NCBI GenBank assembly: GCA_001799675.1
Contig: MGTX01000031.1
Span: 62,001-126,000 of the forward strand
DNA: 64,000 bases
Direction of reading: 5' to 3'
From: Elusimicrobia bacterium GWA2_66_18
GTDB taxonomy: Bacteria; Elusimicrobiota; Elusimicrobia; UBA1565; UBA9628
In this document: piece after piece, positions 10,087-24,900 of the stretch
Layout of the letters: each line of letters opens with the position of its first letter
Numbering within the stretch: the first letter of the stretch is position 1
Position numbers and translations under genes: made by a program
The notes under the pieces: model-generated
Told to the model about the DNA's origin: nothing
Seen by the model: only the letters and a program-made list of their open reading frames with translations
The model's database searches: none

Positions 10087-10647
10087 TCATTTTCTCTGGA
10101 GCCGGCGGACATGGAGAACGGCCTTCCAGCGGTCCTCTCTCGAGATCTGCGCGGCGTAGCCGGGCATGATCTTTTGGCCATAGGTGATGATATGGAATAT
10201 TCTTCCATCAGACAGACGCCGAGACGCGTCGCCCAGCAGTGAGGGCGGCGCCGGAAACCCCGATTTTGCGACGGGGCCGTCACCAAGCCCGCTCGCGCCA
10301 TGACAGACGACGCAGTAGGTCGCGAAGACGGCCGCCCCGCGCTTCAGCGTCGACGAGCTCTCCGCGAGCGGGTTGTGAAGTCGGCGGCCGGCGCGCTCCG
10401 CATCGGCGACGGTCGCGCCGTAGGGCAGCGGCGGCAAGCCCCGCGCGACGCTTCCCTGCGGAGGAAGGCGCTCGACTCCATCCGGGAAGTGAGGGCTCTC
10501 CCTTTGCGCCTCATGAGTCAGGGAATAAGCCATGTCCGGCATGAACACGCGGTTGCGGCGCGTCACATCCTGGCGCAGGGCGAAGGTCGCCGTCCACACG
10601 ACCGCGAGCGCCAGGGCCAAGACCATGTTCAGGCGGCAGGAGGTCAT
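10087..10647 (-). CDS. actE: Alternative complex III monoheme cytochrome c subunit ActE
   Basis: N-terminal TM, one CxxCH (YCVVCHGASGLGDGPVAKSGFPAPPSLL), position in operon. ATG overlaps the actD stop. Confidence 0.88.
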   Translation of the reverse strand: MTSCRLNMVLALALAVVWTATFALRQDVTRRNRVFMPDMAYSLTHEAQRESPHFPDGVERLPPQGSVARGLPPLPYGATVADAERAGRRLHNPLAESSSTLKRGAAVFATYCVVCHGASGLGDGPVAKSGFPAPPSLLGDASRRLSDGRIFHIITYGQKIMPGYAAQISREDRWKAVLHVRRLQRK

Positions 10648-11167
10648 GACGCGGCCTCGGCACGAGCGTCGATCTCGAGGACCCCGCATCCCCGACACAG
10701 CTCCGTGATGGCCTCCGCGTCGAAGAGGGCGTCCTCGCGATCCACGGCGACCACGAAGCGATCGTCCGTGGCTCCCGGAAGCGGCAGGAGCGGCGTCTTC
10801 CAGGGCAGAAGACCCCGAGAGACCAACAGCGCTCCGACGGTCCCCACCCCCGCGAACAGAACCATGAGTTCGAAAGTGATGGGAATGAAAGACGGCCAAG
10901 CGAACAAGGGCTTGCCGCCGATATGCAGCGGCCAATCGATCGTCGCGACCCAGGATTGGAAGAAAAAGGCCGAGACCGCACCCAACGCTCCAAGACCGAA
11001 GCAGACGACGGGAAGCCGAGACGGAGTCAGGCCCATCGCCTCATCGAGGCCATGGACGGGATACGGGGTGTAGACGTCCACGACGCGGCAACCCATGCCG
11101 CGGATGCCGCGGACCGCGCGAATGACATCCGCCTCACGAGCAAACGACGCAAGAAACAGGCGGCGGT

Positions 11168-11171
<4 letters not shown>
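10644..11171 (-). CDS. actD: Alternative complex III subunit ActD (DUF3341-like)
   Basis: [29 protein letters not shown] plus two TM segments. Confidence 0.9.
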
Positions 11172-12504
<1,333 letters not shown>

Positions 12505-12508
<4 letters not shown>

Positions 12509-15500
12509 ACGCGACGGTTGCTCACCTTGGTCAGATAGCCGATGGCCGGCTCGACGCCGATCTCCTCGAGGACGCGGTAGCGGCGGGGATCTTTCATGCG
12601 CGCGGCAACCCGGCTCTTGGCGTCGTTGAGGTCCCCGAAAACGATGGCCTGCGTGGGGCAGGACTGCTGACAGGCGGTGAGGATGTCCTCCGTGCCGAGG
12701 GGTACGCCGAGCCTCTTGGCCTCGATCTTAGCCTCCTGGATGCGCTGGATGCAGAATGAGCATTTCTCCATGACCCCCCGCGACCGGATGGTCACGTCGG
12801 GGTTCAGGACCATGTTCTCCTGAGCATCCGCTCGTCGGTATTCGAACCAGTTGAAGCGGCGGACCTTGTAGGGACAGTTGTTGGCGCAGTACCGCGTGCC
12901 CACGCAGCGGTTGTAGACCTGTTGATTGAGACCCTCTTCGCCGCCGACGGTCGCGGCGACGGGGCAAACCGTCTCGCAGGAAGCGTGCCCGCATTGCTGG
13001 CAGAGCATGGGCTGGTGGACGGCCTCGATTCCGGCCTCGATGTCGGCATAATAGCGGTCGATGCGCATCCAATGCATGTCGCGTCGGCGCGCGACTTCAT
13101 CCTTGCCGACGACGGGGATGTTGTTCTCGGCCTGACAGGCTATAACGCAGGACGAGCATCCCGTGCAGGCGGACAGGTCCACCGTCATGCCCCAGCGACG
13201 CCCGGTCTTCCCGGAAGAGGTCGGCCACAGCGTGGCCAGGGCGCTCGGTTCGGAAGGATTTCCCGACGAGGCATCCGCCGCGTACTCCGCCAGCGTCGTC
13301 TCCCGAACGATATCGCGGGTTTCCCCCGGATGCTCGGCCAAGCGCTCCGGAACCTTCAGAGAGTGGTAGTCCTGGGTGCACGCCAAAGCCTGCGTGCCGC
13401 CCGTCTTTTCAAGCCGGACCGACCAGGTCGTGCAGGAGAGTTGACCGTCGACGAAAGACAGGAAACGAGAGACGTTCCTCCCGACCCTCCCTCCGTGGGG
13501 GACCGTCGGCTTGCCGCTGATCCAGTCCGGACCGACGTCGAAGAAGCGTTCGGTGCCGTCGCGGCCATAGCCCAGCGCCGCGCAGACGGTTCCGTCCTTC
13601 TGTCCCGGCTGAAGGAACGCGGGGAGTTCGAGGGACTCCGCGTCCGTGCTCAGGCGGACCAAGTCCCCCTGCTCCACGCCCAGGCTGCGCGCCGTCTCCG
13701 GGGAGAGAGACGCATAATTGTCCCACACGACCTTGCTCACGGGATCCGGCATCTCCTGCAGCCATGGGTTCTGGGCATGACGGCCTTCCAGCATCCCCAC
13801 TTTGGGATACAAGACCAGCGCCAAGCCTGTCCCCGGAGGCCCCGCCGAGGCGCGCGAAGCCGAACGCACGGCCCCTCCATCGAACGGACGGACGGCGCGC
13901 CCGCCGACCGCCAAGGCCGCGAAGCCGTCCTGCACCGTGCGGTTCCAGAAGTCGTCGAACGACGCTTCGGACGATTGGCGCGCATGCATCGACGCCCGCC
14001 ACGTCCCGCGGACCATATCGAGAGCGCTCTGCGGCTTGCCGGTCCAAAGCGCGAAGCTCTCCAGCGCGGAGCGGGTGTCGCCGAGAGGACGCAGGACGGG
14101 CTGAACGACCGCCGCCACCCCCGCCGCGGGTTGCGCATCAGCCCAGGATTCGAGGTAATGGTGGTCGGGGACCACGGCGGCGGCCAGGCGCGAGGTCTCA
14201 TCGAGATGAGAGGAAGTGGCGACGACGAGGCCGACGCGCCCGAGCGCCTCCTGCCAGGAAGCTCCTGCCGCCGGCAATTCTGCCGCGGGGTTGCAGCCGT
14301 GGATAACGAGAGCGCCGACCTTGCCGCCCGAGATCTCGTCGAACAGCTTGCGCAGCGTCGAATCGTCGCCCCGGCGCTGGAAGGACGGTTTCTGGAGATC
14401 GAGGGTCCGGCGGTAGGATCCCAGCAGATGGTTGACCTGATTGACCGCCAACTGAGCCGCCAGGTTATTGGTCCCGCACACGACAAAGCTTCGCCCGCGC
14501 GACGCCCATAGTCGTCCGGCCAGGTCCTTGAGTTGCCTCGCATCCACCGGACAGGGCGCCGACGCCCCGAAAGGCGCCGGCGCTCCGGCGCGCGCGGCGA
14601 CCTCGTTGGCCAGGTGCTCCGCCAAGAGAGCCTCAAAACCAGGAGCCAGAAGGACCCGCCGGTCGGCGTTGGCGCCCGTCAGAGACATCCTCGCTTCATA
14701 CTGCACGTGGTAAGACATCCGCGGCGGGGTCCCCTCAAGCGTGCGGCCGCTTCGCCACCCGGCCGAGTATTCGACCGGCGAAATCCAAGTGCCTAGAAAA
14801 TCGGCGTCGATTCCGACGATGACGTCGGCCTCCTCGAACCGATAGCGGGGCAGCGACCGCTCGCCGTGGGTCCGGGAGTGCGCCTCGAGGATGGCGGAAG
14901 TCGAAAGAGCATCGTAGACGACATGCTTGCCGTCGGAAAATCCCGCGAGGAATCGAGCGATGGCGTGCTCCAAGGAGGGGCTCGTCACCGTTCCCGTCAA
15001 GACGCGCACGGAGGAGCCTCGCGTCTTCACCCCCTTCAGCGCGGCAAGGATGCGCGCATCGACGTCGCTCCAGGAGGCAGGGTTGCCTCCCCACAACGCG
15101 GACTTAAGGCGGCGAGAATCGTAGAGTTCAAGGATGGACGCCTGTCCGACCGCGCAGAGTCCCCCGCGCGAGATCGGATGGGCGGGACTGCCTTCCAGCT
15201 TGATGGGCCGTCCGTCGCGGACTTTGACGAGCGCTCCGCATCCCGCGCTGCAGCCGCCGCAGGTGGACGCGTACCAGGCGGCCCGGCCGGGAACGACCCC
15301 CTCGGAAGCGACGAGATGGGGCGCCGCCTTAAAGACCCGGGAGCGGGAACAGGCGGACAGGGTCGCCGCGCTCAAGGAGAACCCCACGGCCTTGAGAAAG
15401 GAGCGACGGCTCATCGCCACGTCCACCTCCGCCTCACGGCTCTCGCGGGCGCCCGCGCCTGCGCGCTCCTTGAGGCTCTTCCAGTACCGCTTCCTTGCTT

Positions 15501-15510
15501 TTTGGCTCAT
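12505..15510 (-). CDS. actB: Alternative complex III iron-sulfur protein ActB
   Basis: 1001 aa; Tat-like [22 protein letters not shown], molybdopterin-oxidoreductase-like N-half, C-terminal ferredoxin domain ([59 protein letters not shown]). Confidence 0.93.
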
Positions 15511-15522
15511 GGCTCGTTGACG

Positions 15523-16185
15523 TCAATAGTGGCAGGTTGCGCAGTCCGTGGAGGCGCGTCGAACCGTCCCCGCCGGCTTCGTCCGACGATGGCAGTTGAC
15601 GCACCATCCCATCGACAAATCCGAGTGCTGACTCATCTTCTCCATCGTCTCGACCGGCCCGTGACAGGTCTGACAGATCAGACCGGCGGCCACGTGGGGA
15701 CGATGATCAAAATAGACGAAGTCCGGGAGGTTGTGCACGCGATTCCATCTCACCGGGCTCGGCGTCCTGTCGGGGGAAGGCGTGCCGTCGCTCGTCAAAC
15801 CCAGCGCATCGTAGATCTTGCGGATCTCCTCCGACATGAGGACGCGAGGCTTGCGTTTTTCCTTGAGGGCCGCGGCGTCCTCGGCGCGGACGTCGATGAA
15901 CGGGGCCGTCACTCGGGCGTGACAGTTCATGCAGACGCTCAAGGGCGGAATCCCGGCGCTGCGGCTCTTCTCGGCCGCGAAGTGGCAGTACAGGCAGGGA
16001 ATCGCGAGTTCTCCCGCGTGGAGTCGGTGCGAGTAGGCGATGGGCTGCTCGGGCGAATGCCCCTGGTCGTTGCCGGATCCTCTCAGGTCCAGCACCGGGC
16101 GCGCGACCAGCGCCAGGCTCAGCACGAGGGCTGCGGCCAGGGCGACGGTGAGGGCGCGCGAAGAGAAGCTAGCAGGGTCTTTCAC
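15523..16185 (-). CDS. actA: Alternative complex III pentaheme cytochrome c ActA
   Basis: 220 aa with N-terminal TM and five CxxCH (CLYCH, CMNCH, CQTCH, CVNCH, CATCH). Confidence 0.93.
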   Translation of the reverse strand: MKDPASFSSRALTVALAAALVLSLALVARPVLDLRGSGNDQGHSPEQPIAYSHRLHAGELAIPCLYCHFAAEKSRSAGIPPLSVCMNCHARVTAPFIDVRAEDAAALKEKRKPRVLMSEEIRKIYDALGLTSDGTPSPDRTPSPVRWNRVHNLPDFVYFDHRPHVAAGLICQTCHGPVETMEKMSQHSDLSMGWCVNCHRRTKPAGTVRRASTDCATCHY

Positions 16186-16209
16186 AACCCTTTCTCGTGT
16201 AGTATCGAT

Positions 16210-17460
16210 TCATACGGAGATCAACCCGTCCCGAATTCTCTGCGCGCGCTCCTCATCCGTCAGCGCTCTTCCGCCTTTACCCACCCAGGCGGACGTCCAA
16301 CGCTTGCCCATGACCACATACATGATGCATATGCCCAAGCCGATCACCGCCCAAAGCAAAAAACCGCCCCCAAAGGTGCCGTAGTATTTCTTGGAAAGCC
16401 CCATCGTGTTCGGAATCAGGCTTCCTCCGAGGGCCCCGACCTCTCCAATGAGGCTCATGGCAATCGCGGTAGTCAGCGGCCAGCGATGCGGAACGAGCTG
16501 GAACGTCGAGCCGTTCCCGGCTCCGAGCAGACAAAAAATCAAGAACAAAATTACGGCCATCATCCACAGCGGAGGCATCATGCTTGCTATCAGCGACAAG
16601 ACGGTGACGCCGACACAGACGAAGAGCATGTTATTGAGGCCGCCGAATTTATCGGCCAACCAACCGCCGAGAACACGCGTAACGCTCGCCATCACGATGA
16701 TGGGAGCCGACCACTGTCCCATGGTCTTCTTTGAAATGCCGTATCCATCGGCGAACAACGTAGGCAAAAACATCGTAAACCCTATGTAGCCGCCGAAAGT
16801 GAGTATGTAGGAGATGTTGAAGACCCAGGCGTCTTTTTCAACCAACACCTTGAGAACCGCCCCGAGCGTCTTCTTCTCTCGGTCAGGCGGTTCTTTGGCA
16901 AGGAGCATCATCAGGACGAACGGCACCGCCATCATCAATATTGCCATCCCATAGACATTCCGCCAACCATACGCAATCGCTAAAGGCGGAGCAAAAAGAA
17001 CCGCGATCACGGCTCCGCTGTTGCCCGCGCCGGCGATGCCGATCGCAAGTCCTTTATACTTCGGCGGGAACCATCCCCCGCCCAAAGAAAGGGCCACGCC
17101 GAAACTTGCTCCGGCGATACCGAGCAGCACGCCCATCATCAGGACCTTTTCGTAGGAGTCCACCATCAAGTAGCCCCAGGCGAGCCCGAGCATGATCACT
17201 CCCATCTCCAGGAGAGCGGCATTCTTTCTTCCGATATACTGAGATAAAACGCCCAGCGGGAAGCGCAAAAGAGCTCCGGACATGATGGGAACGGAAAGCA
17301 TAAAACCTTTTTGCGTGGCGCTTAAATGGAAGGCCTCGCTGATGAACGGCGCCATCGCGCCATTCAACACCCATACCGCGAAACAGAAATCAAAGTATAA
17401 AAAAGAGCAGAAAAGAGTGGGCGGATGTCCGGACTTCAAAAATGTTCTAAACCACGCCAT
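16210..17460 (-). CDS. narK: Nitrate/nitrite MFS transporter (NNP family)
   Basis: 416 aa 12-TM MFS protein; GIAGAGNSGAVIAVLFAPPLA is the NNP signature; sits in the nar operon. Confidence 0.9.
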   Translation of the reverse strand: MAWFRTFLKSGHPPTLFCSFLYFDFCFAVWVLNGAMAPFISEAFHLSATQKGFMLSVPIMSGALLRFPLGVLSQYIGRKNAALLEMGVIMLGLAWGYLMVDSYEKVLMMGVLLGIAGASFGVALSLGGGWFPPKYKGLAIGIAGAGNSGAVIAVLFAPPLAIAYGWRNVYGMAILMMAVPFVLMMLLAKEPPDREKKTLGAVLKVLVEKDAWVFNISYILTFGGYIGFTMFLPTLFADGYGISKKTMGQWSAPIIVMASVTRVLGGWLADKFGGLNNMLFVCVGVTVLSLIASMMPPLWMMAVILFLIFCLLGAGNGSTFQLVPHRWPLTTAIAMSLIGEVGALGGSLIPNTMGLSKKYYGTFGGGFLLWAVIGLGICIMYVVMGKRWTSAWVGKGGRALTDEERAQRIRDGLISV

Positions 17461-17485
17461 TGTCGCCTCCTGAACCTGCTCGAGC

Positions 17486-19123
17486 TTAAGCGTTCGAGTT
17501 GATGTACTTCTGCCTCTCAGCCTCGGTGATCTTGTCCCACCAGGTATTGCCGGTGCCCCAGTCGCCCCTCTCGGCGCCCGGTTTGGTGTAGTAGACCCAG
17601 TTGATCATGCTGCCGATGAGATAGAACACCGCAGCGCCCGCGAAGAAGGCCGCCGCGGAGCCGTACTTGGTGATGGAACCTCCTATCAGGGAGGAAAAGA
17701 CGAACGGGCCATACGCGGCCCACGCGCCCGTCCAGCCGAGGCTCTGCGCCCCCATCCTCGGAGAAAAAGCGAAGATGATCGGGTACTGGCGGAAGGTGGC
17801 GAAGTTCCCGATGCCCGCCATCAGGAATATCCAGAGCATGATCGCGACGAACATCGGAAATTGGTCAAGAGAGGTCGGCGCCAAGTACCCGCCGAATATC
17901 AACGCGAGACATCCCGCGATCATCCCCGCCCCCGAGATTTGCGTGAATATGCTCCCGCCCCATTTGTCGGATAAAGGTCCGCCGAGGAAGCGGACCAAAG
18001 AGCCGATCAGCGGGCCGAGGTAGGCGTATTTGAGCGGATCCGGCGCAAGCGCCGCGTCCATTCCAGGGATGTTCCCATAGATGGTCTTGATCATGAGCGG
18101 GAATGCGGCCGAAAAACCGGCGAATGAACCGAACGTCATGATGTAGGTCCAGGTGCAGAAATAGGCGTGCTTGTTGTCGGTCATATCCGCCAGCATCTTG
18201 CCGAAGGAAGGCTTCTTCATGGGCACGCTTCTCAAATAGACCCAACAGACGACGCCGGCGATCAGCAGCCACGGCAGATACCAGAAGGCCGCATTCTGAA
18301 GCCAGATGTCCTTCTTGACCACCTTTTTGACCGCGACATCCGTCACCGTGCCGGCCTCGTTTTTCTTGATCTCGGCCTTCATGCCCTTTGTCAGGTCGCT
18401 CTCCGCGATGACCACGTCCCTGACCGCTCCGGTCTTGTCTTTTACGACCGTGATGACTTTGGCGAGCCCCTCATCCTTGACGACGACATCCCTGACCACG
18501 CCGACCTCTTTCGTGATCTTCACGGCAAAGACAGGAGTGGCCTTGGTAAAGAGCTGCGGGCCTCCGGCTGCGCCTAAAATGGAAAAACCTATGATCCACG
18601 GGGTCACGAACTGGACAAGGCTCACGCCGAAGTTTCCGATTCCCGCCTGCAGCCCCATGGCGGTGCCTTGCAGCCTTTTCGGGAAGAAGAGGCTTGATGA
18701 GGGCATATAAGACGAGAAGTCTCCGCCTCCGAATCCGCAGAGGAACGATATGGCAAGGAAATGCGAATAGGGCGTTTCGGGGTTCTGCACCGCGAAACCG
18801 AGCCAGATCATCGGTAAAATCTTGATGAAAGTCGCGACCGTCAGCGTGGCCCTTGTGCCGTATATGGGGATCAAAAAAGCATGGATCAAACGCATGCTCC
18901 CTCCGGCAAGGCCCGGCATGGCCGCGAGCCAGAAGAGCTGCATGGTGTCGAATTTGAACCCTATGGCAGGAAGGCGGACAGCCACCGCGCTCATGACGAA
19001 CCATGTGGCAAACGAGGTCAGGAGGCTGAAAGTCGTGACGGCCAGCGTCCACCATGCGCGGCTGCTCCCTTCTTCCTTCCAGAACCGCGGGTCCTCAGGC
19101 TCCCATCTTTTAAGCCATGACAT
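17486..19123 (-). CDS. narK2: Second nitrate/nitrite MFS transporter with a large charged loop insertion
   Basis: 545 aa; GLQAGIGNFGVSLVQFVTPWI NNP signature, interrupted by a hydrophilic segment before KKDIWLQNAAFWYLPW. Confidence 0.88.
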   Translation of the reverse strand: MSWLKRWEPEDPRFWKEEGSSRAWWTLAVTTFSLLTSFATWFVMSAVAVRLPAIGFKFDTMQLFWLAAMPGLAGGSMRLIHAFLIPIYGTRATLTVATFIKILPMIWLGFAVQNPETPYSHFLAISFLCGFGGGDFSSYMPSSSLFFPKRLQGTAMGLQAGIGNFGVSLVQFVTPWIIGFSILGAAGGPQLFTKATPVFAVKITKEVGVVRDVVVKDEGLAKVITVVKDKTGAVRDVVIAESDLTKGMKAEIKKNEAGTVTDVAVKKVVKKDIWLQNAAFWYLPWLLIAGVVCWVYLRSVPMKKPSFGKMLADMTDNKHAYFCTWTYIMTFGSFAGFSAAFPLMIKTIYGNIPGMDAALAPDPLKYAYLGPLIGSLVRFLGGPLSDKWGGSIFTQISGAGMIAGCLALIFGGYLAPTSLDQFPMFVAIMLWIFLMAGIGNFATFRQYPIIFAFSPRMGAQSLGWTGAWAAYGPFVFSSLIGGSITKYGSAAAFFAGAAVFYLIGSMINWVYYTKPGAERGDWGTGNTWWDKITEAERQKYINSNA

Positions 19124-19153
19124 GATTTTTTCTCCTTTCCCAAAATCCTTTAC

Positions 19154-19864
19154 TCATGGCAGTCGTCCTCCACGGGCGAGATTGCTCGGAGAGCCGTACC
19201 AGCGCACGACCTGCGGCTTGCGCCAGAGATAAGGGACGGGGGCCACGAGCACATGGACCAAGCGCGTGAACGGGAAGTAGGCGATGAGGATGAAAGCCCC
19301 CACGATGTGCGCCTTGACCAGCAACGGCATCGGGACGACGAACGCCAGGTCGGGGCTCAGCGCCACGAGCGACCACAGGTAGGGGGTGAGGGAGGCGGCA
19401 AACCACGAGGACCCCCAGGGATGAAAGATCGCGATTTGGATGCCCAACGCGATCTGAACGAGCAGCATCCCGAACAGGATCCAGTCCGAGAGCAGCGTGA
19501 CCTTGCGAAGCGCCGGCGAAACGCCTCGTCGCACGAGCAGGTTGAGCAGGCCGAACAAAGACAGGAGCGCGCAGACGAACGTGGAGATCTCAAGAACGTA
19601 CAGCCTCAACGGCTTTAAGTTCCACAGAAGAAGCTGCTGCGGCAAGAGGAATGCGACGAGGTGCCCCGTGAGGACCGCGAGGATACCATAGTGGAACGGG
19701 ACCATCCCGTGGAAGTGGTGCTGGTTCTCCAGCAGCTGGGACGAGAGGCTTGAATAAGTAAACTCCCTCGTTCGATATCGGTAGATGACCATGACCAAGA
19801 AGACGGCCAGCGATATATAGGGGAAGACGCCGAAAAAGAAAAGATCGAAATAGGCGTTAGTCAT
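19154..19864 (-). CDS. narI: Respiratory nitrate reductase gamma subunit
   Basis: 236 aa; 5 TM; FFGVFPYISLAVFLVMVIYRYRTREFTYSSLSSQLLE, SLTPYLWSLVALSPDLAFV, LVKAHIVGAFILIAYFPFTRLVHVLVAP. Confidence 0.93.
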   Translation of the reverse strand: MTNAYFDLFFFGVFPYISLAVFLVMVIYRYRTREFTYSSLSSQLLENQHHFHGMVPFHYGILAVLTGHLVAFLLPQQLLLWNLKPLRLYVLEISTFVCALLSLFGLLNLLVRRGVSPALRKVTLLSDWILFGMLLVQIALGIQIAIFHPWGSSWFAASLTPYLWSLVALSPDLAFVVPMPLLVKAHIVGAFILIAYFPFTRLVHVLVAPVPYLWRKPQVVRWYGSPSNLARGGRLP

Positions 19865-20401
19865 TGCTCTCTCCTGCGCTCACGGACTCAGTGTCCGGCA
19901 ACGCGTCCTCGATCGCCTTGAGAACGAGACGGTAGGGATTGGACTCATCCTTGAATCCCTCCAGGATCTTCCGGAGAGCCGGCTTCAACGACTCCTCCGT
20001 GAATCGGCGCGCCGCAACGGGCTCCATCCGCGCGAGGACGACCAGGACATGGGACAGATGGTCGGGCAGCTCGTGATTCTCGGGCACTGCGAGCCGCCGC
20101 ATGTGCTCGCGCATCGCCACGAGAAAGGCCCCCCGCTCGTACTGCTCCCCATGGAGGTGCCACCCGATGTCGAGAGAACAGTCCGGATTCATGTCGAAGG
20201 TCCGCGTGTAGAGTTCCTCAAGCTCATGGCGTTCGCACTTGCGCGCATAAGCCTCGAAAGACTCCAGCGCGACCTTGACCTCGGGCGCAGCCGCGTCGAT
20301 AGCCCTGCGGCAAGCGGCAACACGGGCCGGGAAATCCCCATCGGGATACGCAAGAAGGGCCCCTAGCCTTTCCAACAAGGACTCCGTCTGGAGGGCCTCC
20401 A

Positions 20402-20402
<1 letters not shown>
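19857..20402 (-). CDS. narJ: Nitrate reductase assembly chaperone
   Basis: MEALQTESLLERLGALLAYPDGDF..., position between narH and narI. ATG overlaps the narH stop (TGATG). Confidence 0.9.
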
Positions 20403-21892
<1,490 letters not shown>

Positions 21893-21917
21893 GACTATGA
21901 ACCCCTCTGCGTCCTAT

Positions 21918-24900
21918 TCACCACTTGAGCTCGGGCAGCTTGCGCACCAGGATGTGGGTATCGCGGTTGCACCCGGTCGGGCCCCAGTAGTTGAAGTGGA
22001 ACGTAAACTGACCGTAGCCGCCCGCCATGAGATTCGGCTTGAGGCGAGTGCGAGTGAGACTATTGTGTCCCCCCGCCCTGCGATCTCCGCGCAGGGGTGA
22101 TTTCGGGACCGAGAGCGTGCGTTCCGGCGAGTGGTAGATGATGCAGATGCCCCGGGGGATGCGCGCGCTCACCGCCGAGCGCGTCACGACGACGCCGTGG
22201 TCGTTGTAGACCTCCACCCAGTCGTTGTCGACGATCCCGAGCTGCTCGGCGTCCTTGTCGTTCATCCAGAACGGCTCCACGCCCCGGGAGAGCGTCGTCA
22301 TGCGCTCATTATCGCCGTACGTCGAGTGGATATGCCACTTGCCGTGCGGGGTCAGATAGTTGAGCATCATGGTCTTGCCGTCGGACTGGCTGACGCGCAG
22401 ATCGGCGTACTGCGCGGGCGAGGGCTTGGGCTTGTACGTCGGCAGATGCTCGCCGAACTCCAGGTACAGCGGATGATCGAGGTAGAAATGCTGCCGGCCG
22501 GTCAAGGTCCTCCAGGGCACCAGGGCCTCGCGATTGTAGGTGAAAGGGGCGTAGGCCCTCCCGTTTTCGGTCAGCCCGCTCCACATGGGCGAGTTGAGCA
22601 GTCTGCGGGGAGCGCCTTGGAGGTCCTTGAAGGTTACGCGCACTCCCCGGTTCTTTTCCGCGAGATAAGCCAGAGGCAGGCCGACCTTTTCCTCCATATT
22701 CTTGTACGAACGGTAGGCCAACTCGCCGTTGGTGACGCTCGCCAATTCGAGAACGGCCTCGCAGACCTGCGCGCCCTCTTCCAACGAGGGATATGTCGCG
22801 CCGCCCCACGAGACGGTCGGAGACTTGGCGATCATCCCGTCGTAGAAGTCCTCGACTCCATACTTCGTGCCGTGCGCGCCGAGGCCGTTGCTCCGGACAA
22901 GGGGTCCGAGCGAGATGTACTGCTTATAGAGGTTCTTGTAATCCCGCTCGACGACCGTCAGACCCGGCATCGTCTTGCCCGGCGCCGCCTCGACCTCGCC
23001 GTCCATCCAATCCCGCGGCCGGGTCTGCGCGATCTCGGCCGCCGTGTCATGCGCCAGCGGCGAGGCGACGATGTCCTTGACCGGCTCGGGGAAGTGCTTC
23101 TCCGCCAGCTCCGAGAACTTCTTGGCGATCGCCCGGAAGATGTCCCAATCGCTCTTCGATTCCCAGCAAGGCGGGACTGCGGCCGTCAGCGGGTGGATGA
23201 AGCTGTGCATGTCCGTCGAGTTGAGGTCGTCCTTCTCGTACCAGGTCGCCGCCGGCAGCACGATATCGGAGTACAAGGCCGACGTGTCCATCCGGAAGTT
23301 AAGGTCGACGACCAGATCGAGCTTGCCGATCGGCGCGTCCTCACGCCAGACCACATCCGACACCGAACCCTTCGCGATATCCTCCGCGACCGTGTTCGTG
23401 TGAGTCCCGAGGTAATGCTTCAGGAAGTACTCATGGCCTTTGCTGCTCGACATGAGAGCGTTGCCCCGCCAGATATACCACACGCGCGGCCAATTCTCCG
23501 GAGCATCCGGATCCTCGACCGAGAACTTCAGCGTGCGGCCCTTAAGACCGGCGACGACGTGCTTGACGACCCCGGCGTCATCGGACGCGCCGGCGGCCGC
23601 CGCGTCTTTAGCCACGTCGAGGGAATTGCGGCCGAACTGAGGATAGAAGGGAAGCCAGCCGTTGCGCACGGCTCGGATCTGGGTGTCCATCGTATGCCCA
23701 TGGGCCGAAGGGTTCTTGACCTCGTCGTCCTGGGGGACGGTGTGATAATCCGTGAAGTGCCTCTCATAGCGCCACTGATCGCTATGGACGTAATGCCAAC
23801 TCGGCGCGTTCTGCAGGCGCGATCCCGCATACCAGTCCTTGGCGAAAGCGATGGCGCTCCAGGGCTCCATCGGCGCGAGTTTCTCCTGTCCGACATAATG
23901 GGCTAATCCGCCGCCGTTGACGCCGACGCACCCGCAGAACATCAGCGCATGGATGGGCGCGCGATACATGAGATTGGCATGGTACCAATGATTGATCCCG
24001 GCGCCGATGATGACGGTGCACTTGCCGCCCGTCTTCTCGGCCGTCGTCGCCCATTCCCGAGCGAACTTGACGACGTTCTTCCTGTCGAGACCCGTGTATT
24101 TCTCGCTCCAGGCCGGGGTATACGCCTCTTTTTCGTCGTCATAATCCGCCGGATAGTCCCCCTCCAGCCCCCGGGAGACGCCGTACTGGGCCATCAAGAG
24201 GTCGTAGACGGTGGTCACGATCGTCTTCTTGCCGTCGATCGTGTCCAGGCTGCGAATAGGCACATGACGACGGCGCGCCGTCGCCTCGCCGAAGTCGTCG
24301 AAGCGCACCGCGACGCTGCCGCCCCCGAGGAAAGTCAGCTTCGGATCTATGTCGCTTCCGTCCGCTCCGTCTTTGAGGCTGAGGTTCCACTTGCCTTTCT
24401 CCTTGCCCCAACGGAAGCCCGAACTGCCCATGGGCATCTTGGGCCGGTCTTCCTTCTCGTCCCAGAACAGGAACTTCCAGTCGCCGTTCTCGGTCCCGGC
24501 ATAGGCCTTGATCCGATTGGCCCTAAGGAGTTGCCCGGCCCGATACACGCCGTCCTTGCCCTGGACGAGTTCGACGAGATAAGGGGAGTCCGTGAACTTC
24601 TTCGTGTAGTCGATGAAAGCCGGGGTTTTGCGCTCATGGTGGAATTCCTTGAGTAGGACGTGGTTGACCGCCATCCACCACGCGCCGTCTTGGCCCGCGT
24701 TGATGGACATCCACTCATCGGCATACTTGGCCACTTGGCTGAAATCCGGAGAGAATACGACCATCTTCGTCCCGTTATGCCTCGCCTCGGCCGCGAAATG
24801 GCAGTCCGGCGTGCGCGTCATGTTGAGGTTGGATCCCATGACCGCGAGGAACTTGGCGTTGTACCAGTCCGCCGATTCATTGACGTCCGTCTGCTCGCCC

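Noticed and set aside
12922-16734. Long plus-strand ORFs (529 and 622 aa)
   Set aside because: Antisense to actB/actA/narK with no RBS or recognisable domains; shadow ORFs.
22131-23906. 591-aa plus-strand ORF
   Set aside because: Exactly antisense to narG, Arg/His/Asp-rich composition typical of GC-rich shadow frames, no family resemblance.
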